Assembly (NCBI RefSeq): GCF_017654505.1
Contig: NC_054537.1
Location: forward strand, 60,600,145 to 60,664,144
Direction: 5' to 3'
Source: Polyodon spathula
Lineage: Eukaryota; Chordata; Actinopteri; Acipenseriformes; Polyodontidae
Length of the DNA stretch: 64,000 bases
Shown here: positions 37,454 to 49,980 of the stretch, piece by piece
Layout of the letters: each line of letters opens with the position of its first letter
Numbering within the stretch: position 1 is the first letter of the stretch
Notes under the pieces: generated by a model
Databases searched by the model: none
The model's input: only the letters and a program-made list of their open reading frames with translations
What the model was told of the DNA's origin: nothing
Translations under genes and position numbers: made by a program

Positions 37454-39149
37454 TAGGGCTAGGTTCGAAGGTTTGTTCACCTACCAGGGATTCGAAGATT
37501 GTTTTAGAGCTTTGAAGGTTCGTCTGATGCCATTGACACACTTTTTTTTACTTGGTAATAAAAACTGCTTGATAGTATATGAATACTATAAATCACATAT
37601 TAAATGTCACTCACATGCAAAATTCAATCTGTTGATTTGCATATTGCATATTACGTAAACAAAAGTTGTATAAAAATCTGCTACCAAATTGTAGCAACTC
37701 TTCATGGCGCCGCTGCAGAGTATGGAGCAGGATATAGTATGCAAGCAGTGGGGAGGTACATATAGTGGTTGTAGTGCTTCAGTAAAATATGTACTGAATA
37801 CCTAGTGTACAAGACAGTGTAAGAGAAGTGCTATGGTAGAATATGTTTAAAAGATGCAAAATACACATTAACACTAATATTTTAATTTCAAAAACTGAGC
37901 ACCGTCCATCCCTCCCCCCTACAGCTCGTGTTATCCAGAACAAACCTTTAATTTTTTCATTCTCTATCTCCACAGCAAAGCGTTGTATAGCATAAGCTGT
38001 ATTGAAAGAAATGTCTCAACCCCACTGCTGTTTGGGATTTTTTTGTTAAATGCTGATATTTAAAAAAAATGTTGAATGTAAACTGTGCAAGTGACTCATA
38101 TCATGGAGGTATAACCAAGCTCTGGGGTCACTTGACAAGCGTAAGTTCATATTATTATTATTAGAATTAATATTTTTAGTAGTAGTAAAATGTGACTGAT
38201 AACCTGCTTGGAACGGTGACGGTCCGCTGCAATTATGCAGTGCAAGCTTACTCTATGTATCGCAAACATCTTCAATTACATTTATTTAAATTAAAATTAT
38301 TTAAATTATAAAAGCATTATTGTTCTATATAACGTATTTGTGAACTATATGAGAATGTTTTATTCCATTTATATGGATTAACTGTAAAATAATGATTTTC
38401 AATCAAATATCAACAAGCAGCAATGGTGACATCACCAGTAAATTATGCAAATGAGTACTGTGACAAGCAGGCTGTAGTGGCCAGGAAGAACCACTCAGTA
38501 CTGCCAGGTGAAATGTGAATTGCGCTGTTGTGCAGTTTAATAAACGAACAAATTCAAAGTTTAAACAGACAACAAAAACAATTTGTAAAAGAAAATGGCG
38601 CATTGGCCAAAATAGACAAACAAAACGGACTAACACTTAAACAGGGCACGAACACTAAACTCAAAAGAATTACGGTGCTGGTGCTTCCAGCACTCGTAGC
38701 AGTTATTTTCTTTATTATTATTACCTCTTCACTCTCTCTTCTGTTCCCTGAACACACAATCCCGAGTGAGTGAAAACATGCTGCTTTCATGCAGCTGTAC
38801 TGAGACTCAATTGCTAATCAATTGGAGTCTTGGTACAACTGCATGTGAATTAATTAACTGCAATTTTCTGTGCACACATATTATTACATTTTACCTGCAC
38901 GTGAAGTGCTGTGCAATCCTTGTGCCTAAATACAAATATGCATTTTAAACACTTGTGTTACACAGACCCATTTATATCCCATGCATCAATACCTATACAC
39001 CAACATTAACACACAACACAAAACATATAACATACAAATACACACAGGGGCAGGGCACATTGCCACAGTACCATCGAAGGTTCGAACCTTCCTTCAGTAA
39101 TGTGTTCCGAACCTTTGAAGGTCAAAATGTGCACTTTGTTGGAGCCCTA
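37454..39149. mobile_element. hAT-type non-autonomous element holding a solo LTR
   Basis: Begins TAGGGCTAGG and ends AGCCCTA; flanks ATAATGTG and ATATTGTG agree at seven of eight bases, as expected of an 8-bp hAT duplication. Both ends are rich in GGTTCGAA/TTCGAAGG motifs. No transposase seen. Without the LTR at 38459-39067 it is about 1.1 kb. Confidence 0.65.
38459..39067 (-). repeat. Solo LTR of family A, copy 3
   Basis: About 609 bp from TGTGACAAGC to GCCACA, matching copies 1 and 2 over most of its length. Flanked by GTAC on each side. Includes the conserved GCACGTGAAGTGCTGTGC block near 38897. Inserted near the right end of the hAT element. Confidence 0.75.
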
Positions 39150-39648
39150 ATATTGTGTATGTCAGCCTAAGGTTGAAAAGAGCTGTGTTTCCTGAAAATG
39201 ACTGTCAGGAAATAACAGTAATTTATTTGTTAACATCTGGGTGTCACTGTTGTGCCAAATTGGCTTCTCTCCACTCTCTCAAACATGGTAACAGGGAAAC
39301 AAATGTATGTAATGTGGTTTGGTAATTAATCAATTGAATAATTTACCCTCCAATATAAAAGAGGGCCATGTGTTCACCTTGGGGAAGGCGTGGAGGAGTC
39401 CAGGTAGCAGACATGTGTGTTTACTATTGAAGGTAACTGTGTGCGTGAGAGTGAGCGAGCGAGTGAGCGAGAAAGAGAGAGAGATAGACAGGGAAGACAT
39501 TATTCACTGTTGTGGTTTAGTAGTTACTGTGTATAACCATGCCACACTTACATTGTGCTTTTGTTCTATGGTTAGACATACAGCCTAGCTGTTCCAAACC
39601 ATGAGTTAGGGCTTTGTTCTGTTTAGGTGGCTCCCCTCCACCCAAAAC
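39150..39648. other. Unassigned, probably leader of the gag remnant
   Basis: A (GA)-rich stretch near 39450-39495; otherwise nothing assigned. Confidence 0.3.
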
Positions 39649-40190
39649 ATGGACAACGTAATGAAAGCTGTCCTTCAGTCTACTGCTATGCAGCAGAAGA
39701 TCAACCGTAGGCAGCAGGAGCAAACCGTGGAACACAGAAACGCCACAGAGTGACTTCTGGAGCACCTGGTAACAGCCCTGCAGAAGCGACAGGAATTGGC
39801 TACCAGGCTCACCGCAGTTGAGGGGTCCAGAACAGTGGTGAGCAATATGAGACCCAGTCAGTGGCTATAGAAAATGACCTGGGACGACGTTGTGGAGGTG
39901 TACCTGTTATCTTTTGAATGGGTGGCCACTAGATCAGCGTGGCCAAAAACACAATAGACTGGCATTTTAGCCACATTTCTAATTGGTGACACTCAAAAAG
40001 CATATTATGACCTTGAGCAGTCAGCTGCAGAAAATTACGAACAGCTCAATGGAGAAATTCTGGTCTTGAAGGGACTGGGGTTACCAAGGGGAAACAGGGG
40101 TACTGTACAAAGTACAGACATATAAAAATGACTGTTGTTTTAAGTGTAATGACTTCAGACACATAGCAGTGCAGTGTTAACATAGTACAC
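39649..40190 (+). pseudogene. Gypsy-type gag remnant
   Basis: From the ATG at 39649 an N-terminal helix rich in Gln is readable. A capsid-like segment follows with W-D-D-V-V-E-V-Y-L near 39882 and D-T-Q-K-A-Y-Y-D-L-E near 39990, typical of gypsy Gag. A CCHC knuckle closes it near 40127-40168 (C-F-K-C-N-D-F-R-H-I-A-V-Q-C). At least three in-frame stops interrupt it. The distance between capsid segment and knuckle is shorter than usual, suggesting an internal deletion. Confidence 0.65.
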
Positions 40191-40851
40191 ATTGCTGCAG
40201 CTGCACACCAGTTTATGGTTGAGGTCACTTTTGATTTGGGCAATTTAGCATTTACCCACTTCTAATATAAGGGATGTAGAGTTTACTCATTTCTACTCTT
40301 CTGTGATATGCAAATCCTGGGTTAAAGACAAGATATTTTAAAAGTGAGAGTCTGTGTTGTGTTGTTGCGTGTGAGACTGACAGCTGAGAGCTCTCAATCA
40401 GAACTGTGGCACGAGCAGGGGGGCATGGCCACTGGACTGTGTGTTCTCTTTGTGTGTGTGTACGACGTGTTCTGTGATTGGTTGTTTATGTTCTGTTAGG
40501 TACACTGGACCTGCAGGGCAATACTAGTAGTGTTCACCCTAGCTTGCGAAAGGACGCTCACAGAACTGTTCACACAAAGTGCACCCTCGGGTCGGTGACT
40601 GTTCACACGTAAATAGCACCTGAGGGGGGAAATAACTGTATGTAGTGACTCTAGTATCTGTTCATGTCTATCTGTTCAATCTATCTGTTCAACTCCATGG
40701 TAAATGCCAAGGAAGCCTATTCAGGTAGAGCAATTCCATTAATTACATCCAATTTTGTGAAACCTAAGTCAGTAGACCACAGTCTTAAGACTGGTACCAC
40801 CTGCTTACACGCGACTTAAAATTCTACCTGACTTGTGAAGTAAAAATTCTG
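40191..40851. other. Unassigned
   Basis: No clear coding. It may be a further retroelement interior, as it lies between gag and an LTR. Confidence 0.25.
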
Positions 40852-41594
40852 TGTCACAGTGTGGAGAATACTTTTAAAGTCGGTGTGGTTCCAAATCTCC
40901 CTGTGATAGAGACAGAATGATTCTTGATGATAAATCTCTCTCCCAACCCCTCTGATGGCGCTGGGTAAAGGGAACAAAGTGCCCTGGACTGGATGGCTAG
41001 ACAATTAATTCCCCGGGTTAGAAGGAAGTCGTCATCAAGAAATGGGGAGGAACTACGATACATAAATCATCGACCCAGAAGGGAAACAACGTGGCAGCCG
41101 CGGATTGGAGGAGCGGTTGCGCTAGTTAACCAAGGGGTCATGATTGACGGTACAAAAGGGGGCGTAGTGATCTGTTCCTTGTTATGGTTAAAAGCTGAAC
41201 CGGAAGCAGAACCTGTGTTGTAATCGTGAGCATTTTGTTTGTTTTTTTGTCATGTCTAACGAATACTTGTTTGTTATTATTAGACGACTAACACAATCAG
41301 GAAAACCCGGACAACCCTGCACATTGTTTCACGATAAACAGTATTTGCACCACGAACACTAGAGCAGACACTGTGGACTTTGTTTTTGTGTGGGTGTAAA
41401 AAGATTGGCACTGTTATTATTTCAGGACCAATGCGTGGATTACAACGAAGAAATACATGCTGCTGTTATTTACTGTGTCATCAGACCATTAGAATTACAA
41501 ATAAAATACCATTGCACCTAGATTATCGTTGTCTGTCTGTTCATTGATCACTCCTGCATTCCTGCACCTGCACACTGTTAACCACTTTGCCACA
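40852..41594 (+). repeat. LTR of family B, copy 2
   Basis: 743 bp from TGTCACAG to TTTGCCACA; matches 17448-18160 in reverse. A TATA-like TACAAAAGGG near 41151 and AATAAA near 41500 indicate plus-strand transcription. I see no convincing target duplication. Confidence 0.55.
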
Positions 41595-41957
41595 CTCCCT
41601 CATGAGGTGAAACTGGGTAGAGACTACCCAGGTTTCAATAACCTGGTTAAATTAAAAGGGAAATTGGCCTTCCTGAGGTAAAATGTACAGAAGGCGAATT
41701 CAGCCGTATATTGAATTCCCATTTCCTAACCCCGAATTGTTTAGTCCGGTAATGTGCTGGTGGGGGGTGATACAAAACGGGCCAGCAAATTATTGATGAA
41801 ACTGGAGATGTACAGGTCTTGGTAGAAGGGGGTGAAACTGCCATTTTTTTAACAATTGGGTTATCAACATGTGCTGTTTGGTAGAGAGCAAGCCAATTAC
41901 CCCACATTAACTCATTTAAGAACTCAAGTATCCCAAACAAATGGAATCCCTGTAGAG
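41595..41957. other. Unassigned, possibly retroelement interior
   Basis: Sequence between the LTR and a hAT insertion; frames are short and I could not match them to a domain. Confidence 0.25.
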
Positions 41958-43250
41958 CAGTGGTTCCCAACTCCAGGTAATTCGCAAACAACCTATTTGG
42001 TTACGTTATTCTTGCAAAAACCACTTTCTACACAATCTCACACGCTGTGCTACCAATATTACTAAACAACACAACAAATTGCTTTAACCACATGATAGAT
42101 ATATAATTCTAAGATATGTATGTAACCTGCATTTTTCACCTTTATCTGTTTTTTTTTTTCTTTTTTTTTTACGGGTGTGTTTGTAAATTAATATATATTA
42201 CAGCTCCCATTGATGCAATACCAAGCATCGCCTTCAAAGCCGCCATTAACTGAAACAGCTTTCTAATTGAAACAAATACTAACTGCATAACTTACACATT
42301 TATGAAGGCACATTTGTCTTGTCAAAATTACAGACTTTACTTTTTTTTTTTTTAGCCAGCATTTAAACAAACAAACAAAAATCTACATCTAGTATTCACA
42401 TAAATACACTGTTTTCTAATCTGTCCTCATTCTACTGAGCTTCAGGGGAAAAAAATGTGATCTGGCTGTCCCAGCCTTTTCACTCGGCATAAAATTAACA
42501 CACTGCATTGAATATTCTTAACTCAGTTTGAACAATAAAAAAAAAAATAATAATGCAGAAAACATTAACATTATTTAGTAGTTTTCATTTTCTACAATAT
42601 ATGTGCTACAATTGCCAGGGGTAGCATTATTTCAATACATTTTTGGAGAGGTTAGCTGCATATAGTAAGAGAAGTTAATATGAAACAAAAAGAGGCAACA
42701 TTTGTAGCTTGACTTGTGAACTGTACCGTAGTGTAAATGATCGACTTCAGCTCCATGTTATTACATGGTTTTATTCAACCAGGTTTAATATCTCACAAGA
42801 CTATATGCCAAAAATAAATTCTATTAACACTACTTCTGGAAATAATCTGTACAGTCTGTGCTTAATGCTGTTATATTTAACCAAAATGCTATAAAGTATT
42901 TCAGCCCACCAGAAGTAACATCCAAAATTGAGACTCCATTGATCTACAAAGCATTCAAGATGTGAAAAAATAAACAATTTTAAACAAAAGAAACAGGAAT
43001 TTTGCCATCAACTTTCAATGTGTAAAATGACAGCATTCCTTGATCAAATGGTAATGAAGATTAAAGCCCAGGAATCTCATTAAGTTAGGTACATGATATA
43101 TAAATACTTTTACTTTCTACATGTACTTATACATATACACATGCAAATTAGTTTCAAAATGCCGTTGTGAAAAAATGCGTGGCAAGTGATCCATGTGAAA
43201 AATCTAAACACCAAGGCGGTCCCTACATTGAAAAAGGTTAGGAACCACTG
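41958..43250. mobile_element. hAT non-autonomous element (Charlie-like ends)
   Basis: Ends CAGTGGTTCCCAAC and, on the other strand, CAGTGGTTCCTAAC. Flanked by CTGTAGAG (41950-41957) and CTGTAAAG (43251-43258), a 7-of-8 duplication. The 1.29-kb interior is AT-rich and non-coding. Confidence 0.8.
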
Positions 43251-43296
43251 CTGTAAAGGGAGCGAATAAAGGTGCATAACCATACTATATTATAAG

Positions 43297-45740
43297 TAGG
43301 GCTTCTGATTTTTGGTTTTAACCGATAAAACCTGATAAAACACCCCCAATACAAAAATAATGAAATCGGTGGATAGCCAATTCACGTTGACTTTACCCTT
43401 TTCCCATTAAAAAATAAAACCTACTATAAAAATAAAAATAAATACATTTCCCAGTGCTGCTGGGCAAATTCCCGCCTTTCTGACTTGCATCTATCATTGA
43501 TTCGTTCCGAATACTTTAAATCCGCCACAACTACTGAGTGACATCACATTCCTACATTTCTGTTTGAGACTCTGCTTGCGAGATTTAACACAAGATTACA
43601 ATCAGGAATGGAGGCTTGTTAGCAGGATTTAAAGCTGTATTACAGTTAAAATACGGATGATTTAAAACCGAATTGTAGCGAAATGTAAAAAAAAAAAAAA
43701 GCCTACACACAAAAACGCCAGAATAATGTGCCTGTGACCATAGGGATTTCGTTGTGGAAGACAGCAAAGGAAAGAAGGTACAACTTAAGTGTGCAAGTGC
43801 TGTTGAGTTACTATTCATATTTTGACAGAAAAACAAAACAAAACAAAAAACGCTCAGGCATTTTGGAAAGTAACCGAAAACACTAATTGCATACAGTAGA
43901 TCAAAAACAAAAGCCCCGTAAAAAAAAAAAAAAAAAAAAGATTTACATAAAACTCGAAAAAAAAATACAGTTATAGAAAATGAAAAACAGAAGTCCTAAA
44001 AATGATCTCTTGCACCATGTAGCGCAGCTGGGAGAAGATCAGGTAGAGCAAGTGTTAATACCACAACAGTACTGGCACATGGTTATGTGTCTGGCAGTTT
44101 TGTTGATAAACTTAACCCTTTGAGTAGTGAGTTCTAAAATCCACTGCTGGTCCTACCAGTTTTTTTCTTTTTTTTTTTTTTTTTCTGTCTACTGCATGTG
44201 CTTGATTATTACGAGTACAACGTACAAACAAGCTGAAAGCTATATGTAATGAACACTGACGAAATAGACAAATAATCTTTACCGTAAATAAATAAAACAA
44301 ATAATTTGTTTGATTTTGTCATAGGGAAAGATTTTTGACAAAAAAATAACAGGTAGACAATAAACAACGGAGTTGGAACAACCACAACAACACGTCCAAA
44401 CAAAAAAAAAAGGACTGAATTAGAGGGAAGGAGAGAGAGAGAGAGAGACACGAATAAATCATATCCTGGTAAACAGGTGGTGGGGCGGAGGGAGTGAGAG
44501 TGTCTAATGCTTCAGCGTATGATTCTCCTTGAAGCATGGCCGCCTCTTCGCTGTCACTTGATGTTGACGGTAAATATTCTTCACTTATGTCTTCACTGAC
44601 ACACTCGCTGACATCCGAGTCAGTGGAAGAATTGCATGTATCTGAGTCTCTTTCCTGCCTCAATCCCTGATACAAAAAAATAAAAAATAAAAATGAAATC
44701 ATTGTATATCCAATTAACACCGGAAAAACACTGGCAATAGTTACTCAATTCACTTTGACTCGACCCCTTTACCAGGTAAATAAATAAATAAGATAACCTA
44801 CAAAAAAAAAAACCCCAAAACTTTCCCAGTGCAGTTCTTTGCATGTATCACGCATTGATTCGTTCGGAATACTTTAAACTCACACCAACTACTGAGTGGC
44901 AAATTCCTTGCAATATTTAAAATGAGATTGCAATTACAAAGGATTGTTCTTGCTCGCGAGATTTAAAGTTCGATAGGGAGTATTTACACGCTCATGTAAT
45001 TTAAAACGAAATTGCAAATTGTGGCGAAATGTAAAAAAATACCCAAAACACAAAAAAACCCCAGAAGAATATGTCCGTGGCATAAGAATTTCATTGTGGA
45101 AGACAGCAAAGGAAAAAAGGTACAATTGAAGTGTGCAAGTACTGTCAAGTTACTTGACATATTGTGACAGAATAAAAACGCCCAAGTATTTAGGAAAGTA
45201 ACTGCAAACAATAATTGCAACAGTATATAAAAAGTGAAAGCCCTGAAAAAACAAAACAAAAAAACATTTACATAAAACTCGAAAATAGCTAAAAATAAGC
45301 ACCAAAAAAGGAAATGCATAAAAAAAGAGAAGTCCTGATTATAAGTAGGGCTTCTGGTTTTCAGTTTTAACAGAGAAAAAACAATAAACACCCCCAACAC
45401 ACAAAAAAATATGTGATCTGTGTATAGCCAATAAACACTGGAAAACACTGGAAAAACACTGGAAATGGTTACTGAATCATGTTGACCATCCCTTTCCCTT
45501 TAAAAAAACAAAACAAAACAAAACATACTACAAAAAAACAAAACAAAAAATAAATTAATTTCCCAGTGCAATTGGGCAGTGTCCCTCCTTCCTGACTTGT
45601 ATCTATCATTGATTCATTCTGAATACTTTAAATCCACCCCAACTACTGTGGCAACACATTCCTACATTTCTATTAGAGGCCGCTTGCGTAATTTAAAACA
45701 AGGTTACAATTAGGAATGGATTTAAAACAGAATTGCAAAT
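43297..45740 (+). mobile_element. hAT family in three tandem partial copies
   Basis: Copies A (43297-about 44110), B (about 44680-45345) and C (45346-about 45740) share the same order of motifs. A and C begin TAGGGCTTCTG after an identical ATTATAAG flank. A and B contain a BED-finger-like N-terminal frame (F-V-V-E-D-S-K-G-K-K near 43750; a similar one near 45090) typical of hAT transposases. Nothing of the catalytic domain is present. Other sequence separates A from B. Old and inactive. Confidence 0.55.
44113..44680 (-). other. Possible piggyBac-like insertion between hAT copies
   Basis: Left end TTAACCCTTTGAGTAGTG resembles piggyBac termini. The minus-strand frame 44670-44500 is Ser/Asp/Glu-rich (E-D-I-S-E-E-Y-L-P-S), like N-termini of piggyBac transposases. 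No second end or catalytic part was found. Confidence 0.3.
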
Positions 45741-45807
45741 TCCATAGTGGTTAATCCTGTGGTTCGGACGCTCTCCTGAGTTATGGCCATGTACAGTGGT
45801 AGATGCG

Positions 45808-46509
45808 CCCGGTGTTATGCCTAAAAATGTCACTGCCAAATAGTGTCACTTGGCAGAATTTGGCATCTATAGGTGCCAAATAGTGTCATCAGACTGGAGA
45901 CACTATTTGGCAGTGACACTATTGGGCACCTAGAGATGCCAAATAGTGTCACATTGTTATTTAAACGGAGACACTATTTGGCAGTGACACTATTGTACTC
46001 CATAAACCTGCTTTTTATGCATGGAAAAAACTGTTTAGTTTGGTTGCAGCTTTAATTAATAAGAAAGTTTACAAATACGAGTTGGAAGACATCTGTTACA
46101 CAACATGTAACTCATTAAGTATGACAGGTTACATTAAGTTCTGCTTTACTTATTTAAAACATGACGGCAGATTTCCAAACATCTCTAAGTTACTCAGTTT
46201 CGCGGCAGATTTCCAAACTTCTCTACTCAGTTACGTAAAGATGTTTTAATAAGTTTAGTGAAGTTTTCCAAGTACCGCCGTATACTTATTTGCAATTTCT
46301 TTGAACTTGCAATAGGGAATTTACCCTCAGATTTATTAAAAAAAAAATAAAAAATTAGAATGCAACAGGTTCTTTCATTTTTAAAGACTGACACTATTTG
46401 ACAATGAAAAGGACAACTTCACAGGATGCATGCGCTGATGAATTCGCATGCGTACAAAGTACAGAAATGACACACTTCTGCCGATTACACTTATTGGCAT
46501 AACACCGGG
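45808..46509. mobile_element. TIR element with subterminal repeats, family unknown
   Basis: 14-bp inverted ends CCCGGTGTTATGCC (45808-45821; reverse complement 46496-46509). The left third (45828-46000) holds at least four copies, in both orientations, of a unit built on CACTGCCAAATAGTGTCA; a degraded copy (GACACTATTTGACA) sits near 46390. The 0.7-kb element has no coding frame, and no target duplication could be found. Confidence 0.55.
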
Positions 46510-48558
46510 GTTAGTGCTGGTTCCATAGCTTCACTTCCCAGGTTGATGAGTCTGCAACACAACATGAAAAATTACACAGCAATCTTTCTCTCAGTGCCCG
46601 TCATTATACATATGGGAGAGGTCATACACATTATCATATAAAGCATGTGTCCCCCCAGCTCAACACCACACGACCATCATGTCAATAAAAATAGACATAA
46701 CGAAGCTTTCTTACCTTTGTATATGTTAGTGATCAGCAGATGTGTCAGCCACAAGAAGAGCACAACGTGTGGTTTTAACTAACTCTACTGTGCAGAATAA
46801 TTTTTTTTTTCTATGGGTAAATATTGGGACTTTCTTCCTGTGCATCGGGACGCGGGACATTTGCTAGGAAATCGGGACTGTCCCGACCATATAGACACTG
46901 TTGTCATGTATGCATGAATATATCGGTAGCACTGCTAGTGCATGGCAGGAGGAAGGTGTGCTGTTGGAGTTTTTGAGTCGCACAACAAGATGGGGGCAGA
47001 GAAATGGTTTAAAGTTATGGCAGTTCGACAAGCCATCAGCCATGGCTGTGTTTTTGGTTGTGTTTTCTAGAGTTTAAGTTTGTAAATTAAATTAGGTCAT
47101 ACAACTCGGCCTGCTGTGGTGGAAAAGGTTTCCGTGCTGTGGATGTCACTGCAGTTTGGATTTCGTTTGGACTTCGTTTGGGTTTTGAGATAACCGGGTT
47201 GCTGAGATCGGGTTTGAACAGAAGAAGAGTTTTTTTTTTAATTCTTTCTCTTTCCCAAAGGAAAGTATGATTACATTGATTTTGAACTATATTAACTAGC
47301 TTTGAGTGAGATGAGGATGTAGAATTGAATAGCATTTCCTACTTATTTATTTCCTTCTAGGTATAACAACCTAACGGTTTTGTTACTTGCCACGGCTAAA
47401 ACAAGAAACCATCGGATTTCTTGTTGTATGAAATGAAGATACTTTTAATAGTGGGGATAATACATTTCTCTTTCCTTCCCTGGTTTCTTTTCTCAAAGAC
47501 TCGTAAACCCCTGTGCTCAACAATTAATATATTAGGTGGTGTTTCTTCCCTATTGCTTGTATTGAATGCTTGGTTTTGTATGAAATATATTACATTGGGT
47601 TTGATTAGGCTTTATTGTTTGTTTTGTAATAGGTGAGATTTTTATATTAATATTTATTGCATATTCTAAGAATTATAGTGGCATTTCAATGAATATAATG
47701 ATCTAGTTTGATTGTCTTTCTGATCATGTTCTATTACTTGACCACCTTAAGTTGTCAGTAATTTTGATTGTGTATGTTTGAGACGAATCATATTATATAG
47801 AGTTATTTATTGGGTGGAACATATAAGTAATTGTGCAATATAACAGACTTGTGCAATATAAATATAAATTGTCTCGCTAACTGCAATATTACTATTCTAT
47901 AGGTTCTAATGCTGCTATTGGTCTACATTTCTTAACTTTACTAATAAGAATTATTTAAAGCTGCTATTTTTATTTGCTATGTGTTAAAGCTCATCCACAT
48001 GTGCTAAGGCTGCTATTAACGTCTGGTAGGTGATAATTATTTGCTCTAAAGTCCTTAACCCACATTATCATAGCTGACTAACAATAATGTCTTTGCTGTG
48101 TTAACCAACCTTCTTACTCCTGATTGGTAAACTGTTTGTAACTTATATCAACCATTGTTGGGTACTGAGCATTTAATGTTTGTTCTCTGCTAGCCAGTCT
48201 TGATTGGTAAATCGCAATAGTCTTTAACCTACTATTCAATACCTTCCTGGGTATGTCTTTTCCTCCTAAATACAATGCATCGCAGTTTAACTACCCTATG
48301 CTCTGATCCTTCCAGTAATTTCTACTTATAACATTTTCAGTTAATTGATTGATTTATTTGTGTTTTTTAGGTAAATTCATATTTAGTTGGTTATGTTTGC
48401 TTTGTTTAATTTTTCATGGAATGAGCAGAGCTTAGCTAGCAGGAAAAATGTATGATTTCTTAAATGTGAAATACTTTCTGTAACTGTTTGGAAAACTGGA
48501 AACCTATCAATCTAATGATTATGTAAATCTGTCACTCTAATGATACAGATAATAAATG
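46510..48558. other. No gene seen
   Basis: Two kilobases of AT-rich sequence with no coding frame, repeat or RNA I can assign. Confidence 0.3.
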
Positions 48559-49019
48559 TGTCAGTACCACAGTATAATTAACGACTGATTGTCTATTAAA
48601 CTGGGTAATTACAGAGTTTATTTAGGTAAATCCTAGTAAAATCACTGTTTTCGGTGGGTTAAATACTACCCAGTGCCCTAGGATAATACACTGTTTTTGG
48701 AGTGAAATACATCCACACAACAACAGAGTACTTACAGAACTAATGAAGAACTAATGTTTATTATTAGACAGTATGGCAAAATCACAGTACCTTACAGTAC
48801 GCAGTAACATGTTGCTCTAGCTCTGGCGCAGAACGGACCCACATCCGAACCATAAGCCTACAAGCAATCAACTAACTGTTACTAACATCAGTATTCTCTA
48901 TTCTACTATAATACTGTTTCCGGTCTATAACTAAACATGCGATTGGATAACAGGCAGGAAGGGCCGCCACTGGTTCCAACACAATAACAAACCCCCCAGG
49001 TAACAAACCCTTCGTAACA
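48559..49019 (-). repeat. Gypsy 3' LTR
   Basis: 461 bp; on the minus strand it runs TGTTACGAAGGG to GTACTGACA. Its start is fixed by the adjoining polypurine tract. A TAAATAAAC motif near 48626 may be the poly(A) signal. Confidence 0.6.
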
Positions 49020-49030
49020 CTACCCCCTCC
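49020..49030 (-). promoter_or_regulatory. Polypurine tract
   Basis: GGAGGGGGTAG on the minus strand directly before the TGTTACG LTR start, downstream of integrase coding on the same strand. Confidence 0.65.
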
Positions 49031-49149
49031 GGCAGTGCCGAGTCCCTTTGGCATCTCTGCCAATTCATACTGGACTCTGTATTAACATAAACATTAACCT
49101 TTATGTATTATGTGGTTAATACTCTAGTTCTGAAAGGAATACTAAACAG

Positions 49150-49980
49150 AGAAGAACAGTCCATTTGAATTCAGTTTTTGTAACAGGCCAGTAGATGAAC
49201 AGTCCATCCATCCTGGGCCCTGCTTCACTGGCTCAGAGTCACTGTAGGAGACAGACGTGGGGGGGGCTTCATTTTGCGAGATGGACGACGAGCAGCCAGG
49301 GGACGTTTCTTTTTTGGCTGTTGCTGTCTTCTGTGTTGATTTCCGGGACTTTAGAGTTGACAGGGTTCTGATGCTTTGCTGGTTCCAAGGAACTGGTGCC
49401 CTGGAGCATCACCTCGTGTCTCAGTCGCCTCATCCATCCTGGGATAACATCGCTGGTAAATGGTTGTAGACGGTCATGCTGCATAACCTTCTTTACGTGC
49501 TGACCCCTGAATTCATAGAGTACTGGTCCAAGGCATACAGAAATTACAAATGGAGCCTTCCTAACCTAAACTAAGTCACCAATATTGTAGAACTTTTCTA
49601 GGGCTCAGAAGTCATAGGTCTTCTTCTGACGTACTTGAGATGTGCGGAGTTGCTGTCGAACTGTATGAAGGGCTTGCCTGAGTCCTTCTTCCAGATTTGG
49701 CAGGAAATCTGGGGCATCCATTTCATCGTGATTCATCACAGCAAACAACCAGAGGTCATGGGCAGGTGAACTTCTCTCCCCAACATCAGCCTGTTCGGTG
49801 TGAATGGAGTGCAGTGCGTATGCAGCTGTGAGCAGAGGCAGGTGTTTGTCCCAGTTCTTCTGGTTTTGTTCAACATACCAGCGAATCATTTGCAGAAATG
49901 TGTGGTTAAATCTCTCTGCTTGTCCATTAGAAGCCAGGTGACAAGACATTGTTCTTGTTTTCATTATTTGTAAAAGCTGA
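49150..49980 (-). pseudogene. Gypsy integrase, C-terminal part
   Basis: Minus strand. The frame starting near 49964 has the end of the integrase catalytic core: S-N-G-Q-A-E-R-F-N-H-T, carrying the catalytic-region Glu of the D,D-35-E motif, then N-W-D-K-H-L-P-L-L-T-A-A-Y. After frameshifts the C-terminal chromatin/DNA-binding segment is readable near 49560-49500 (Y-N-I-G-D-L-V, then G-P-V-L-Y-E-F). Coding runs to the polypurine tract and 3' LTR, the Ty3/gypsy order. Everything upstream of the core, including the first two catalytic Asp, is missing from the window. Not functional. Confidence 0.75.

Noticed and set aside
39433..39490. Regulatory GA-rich element
   Set aside because: Simple sequence with no positional support.
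44319..44720. Acidic 133-aa minus-strand frame as a host gene
   Set aside because: Only about 60 residues look protein-like, the rest is low complexity, and it sits between hAT fragments beside a TTAA-type end.
47421..47636. Small hydrophobic protein frame of 71 aa
   Set aside because: AT-rich composition yields Phe/Leu/Ile-rich frames by chance; no conservation or neighbour evidence.
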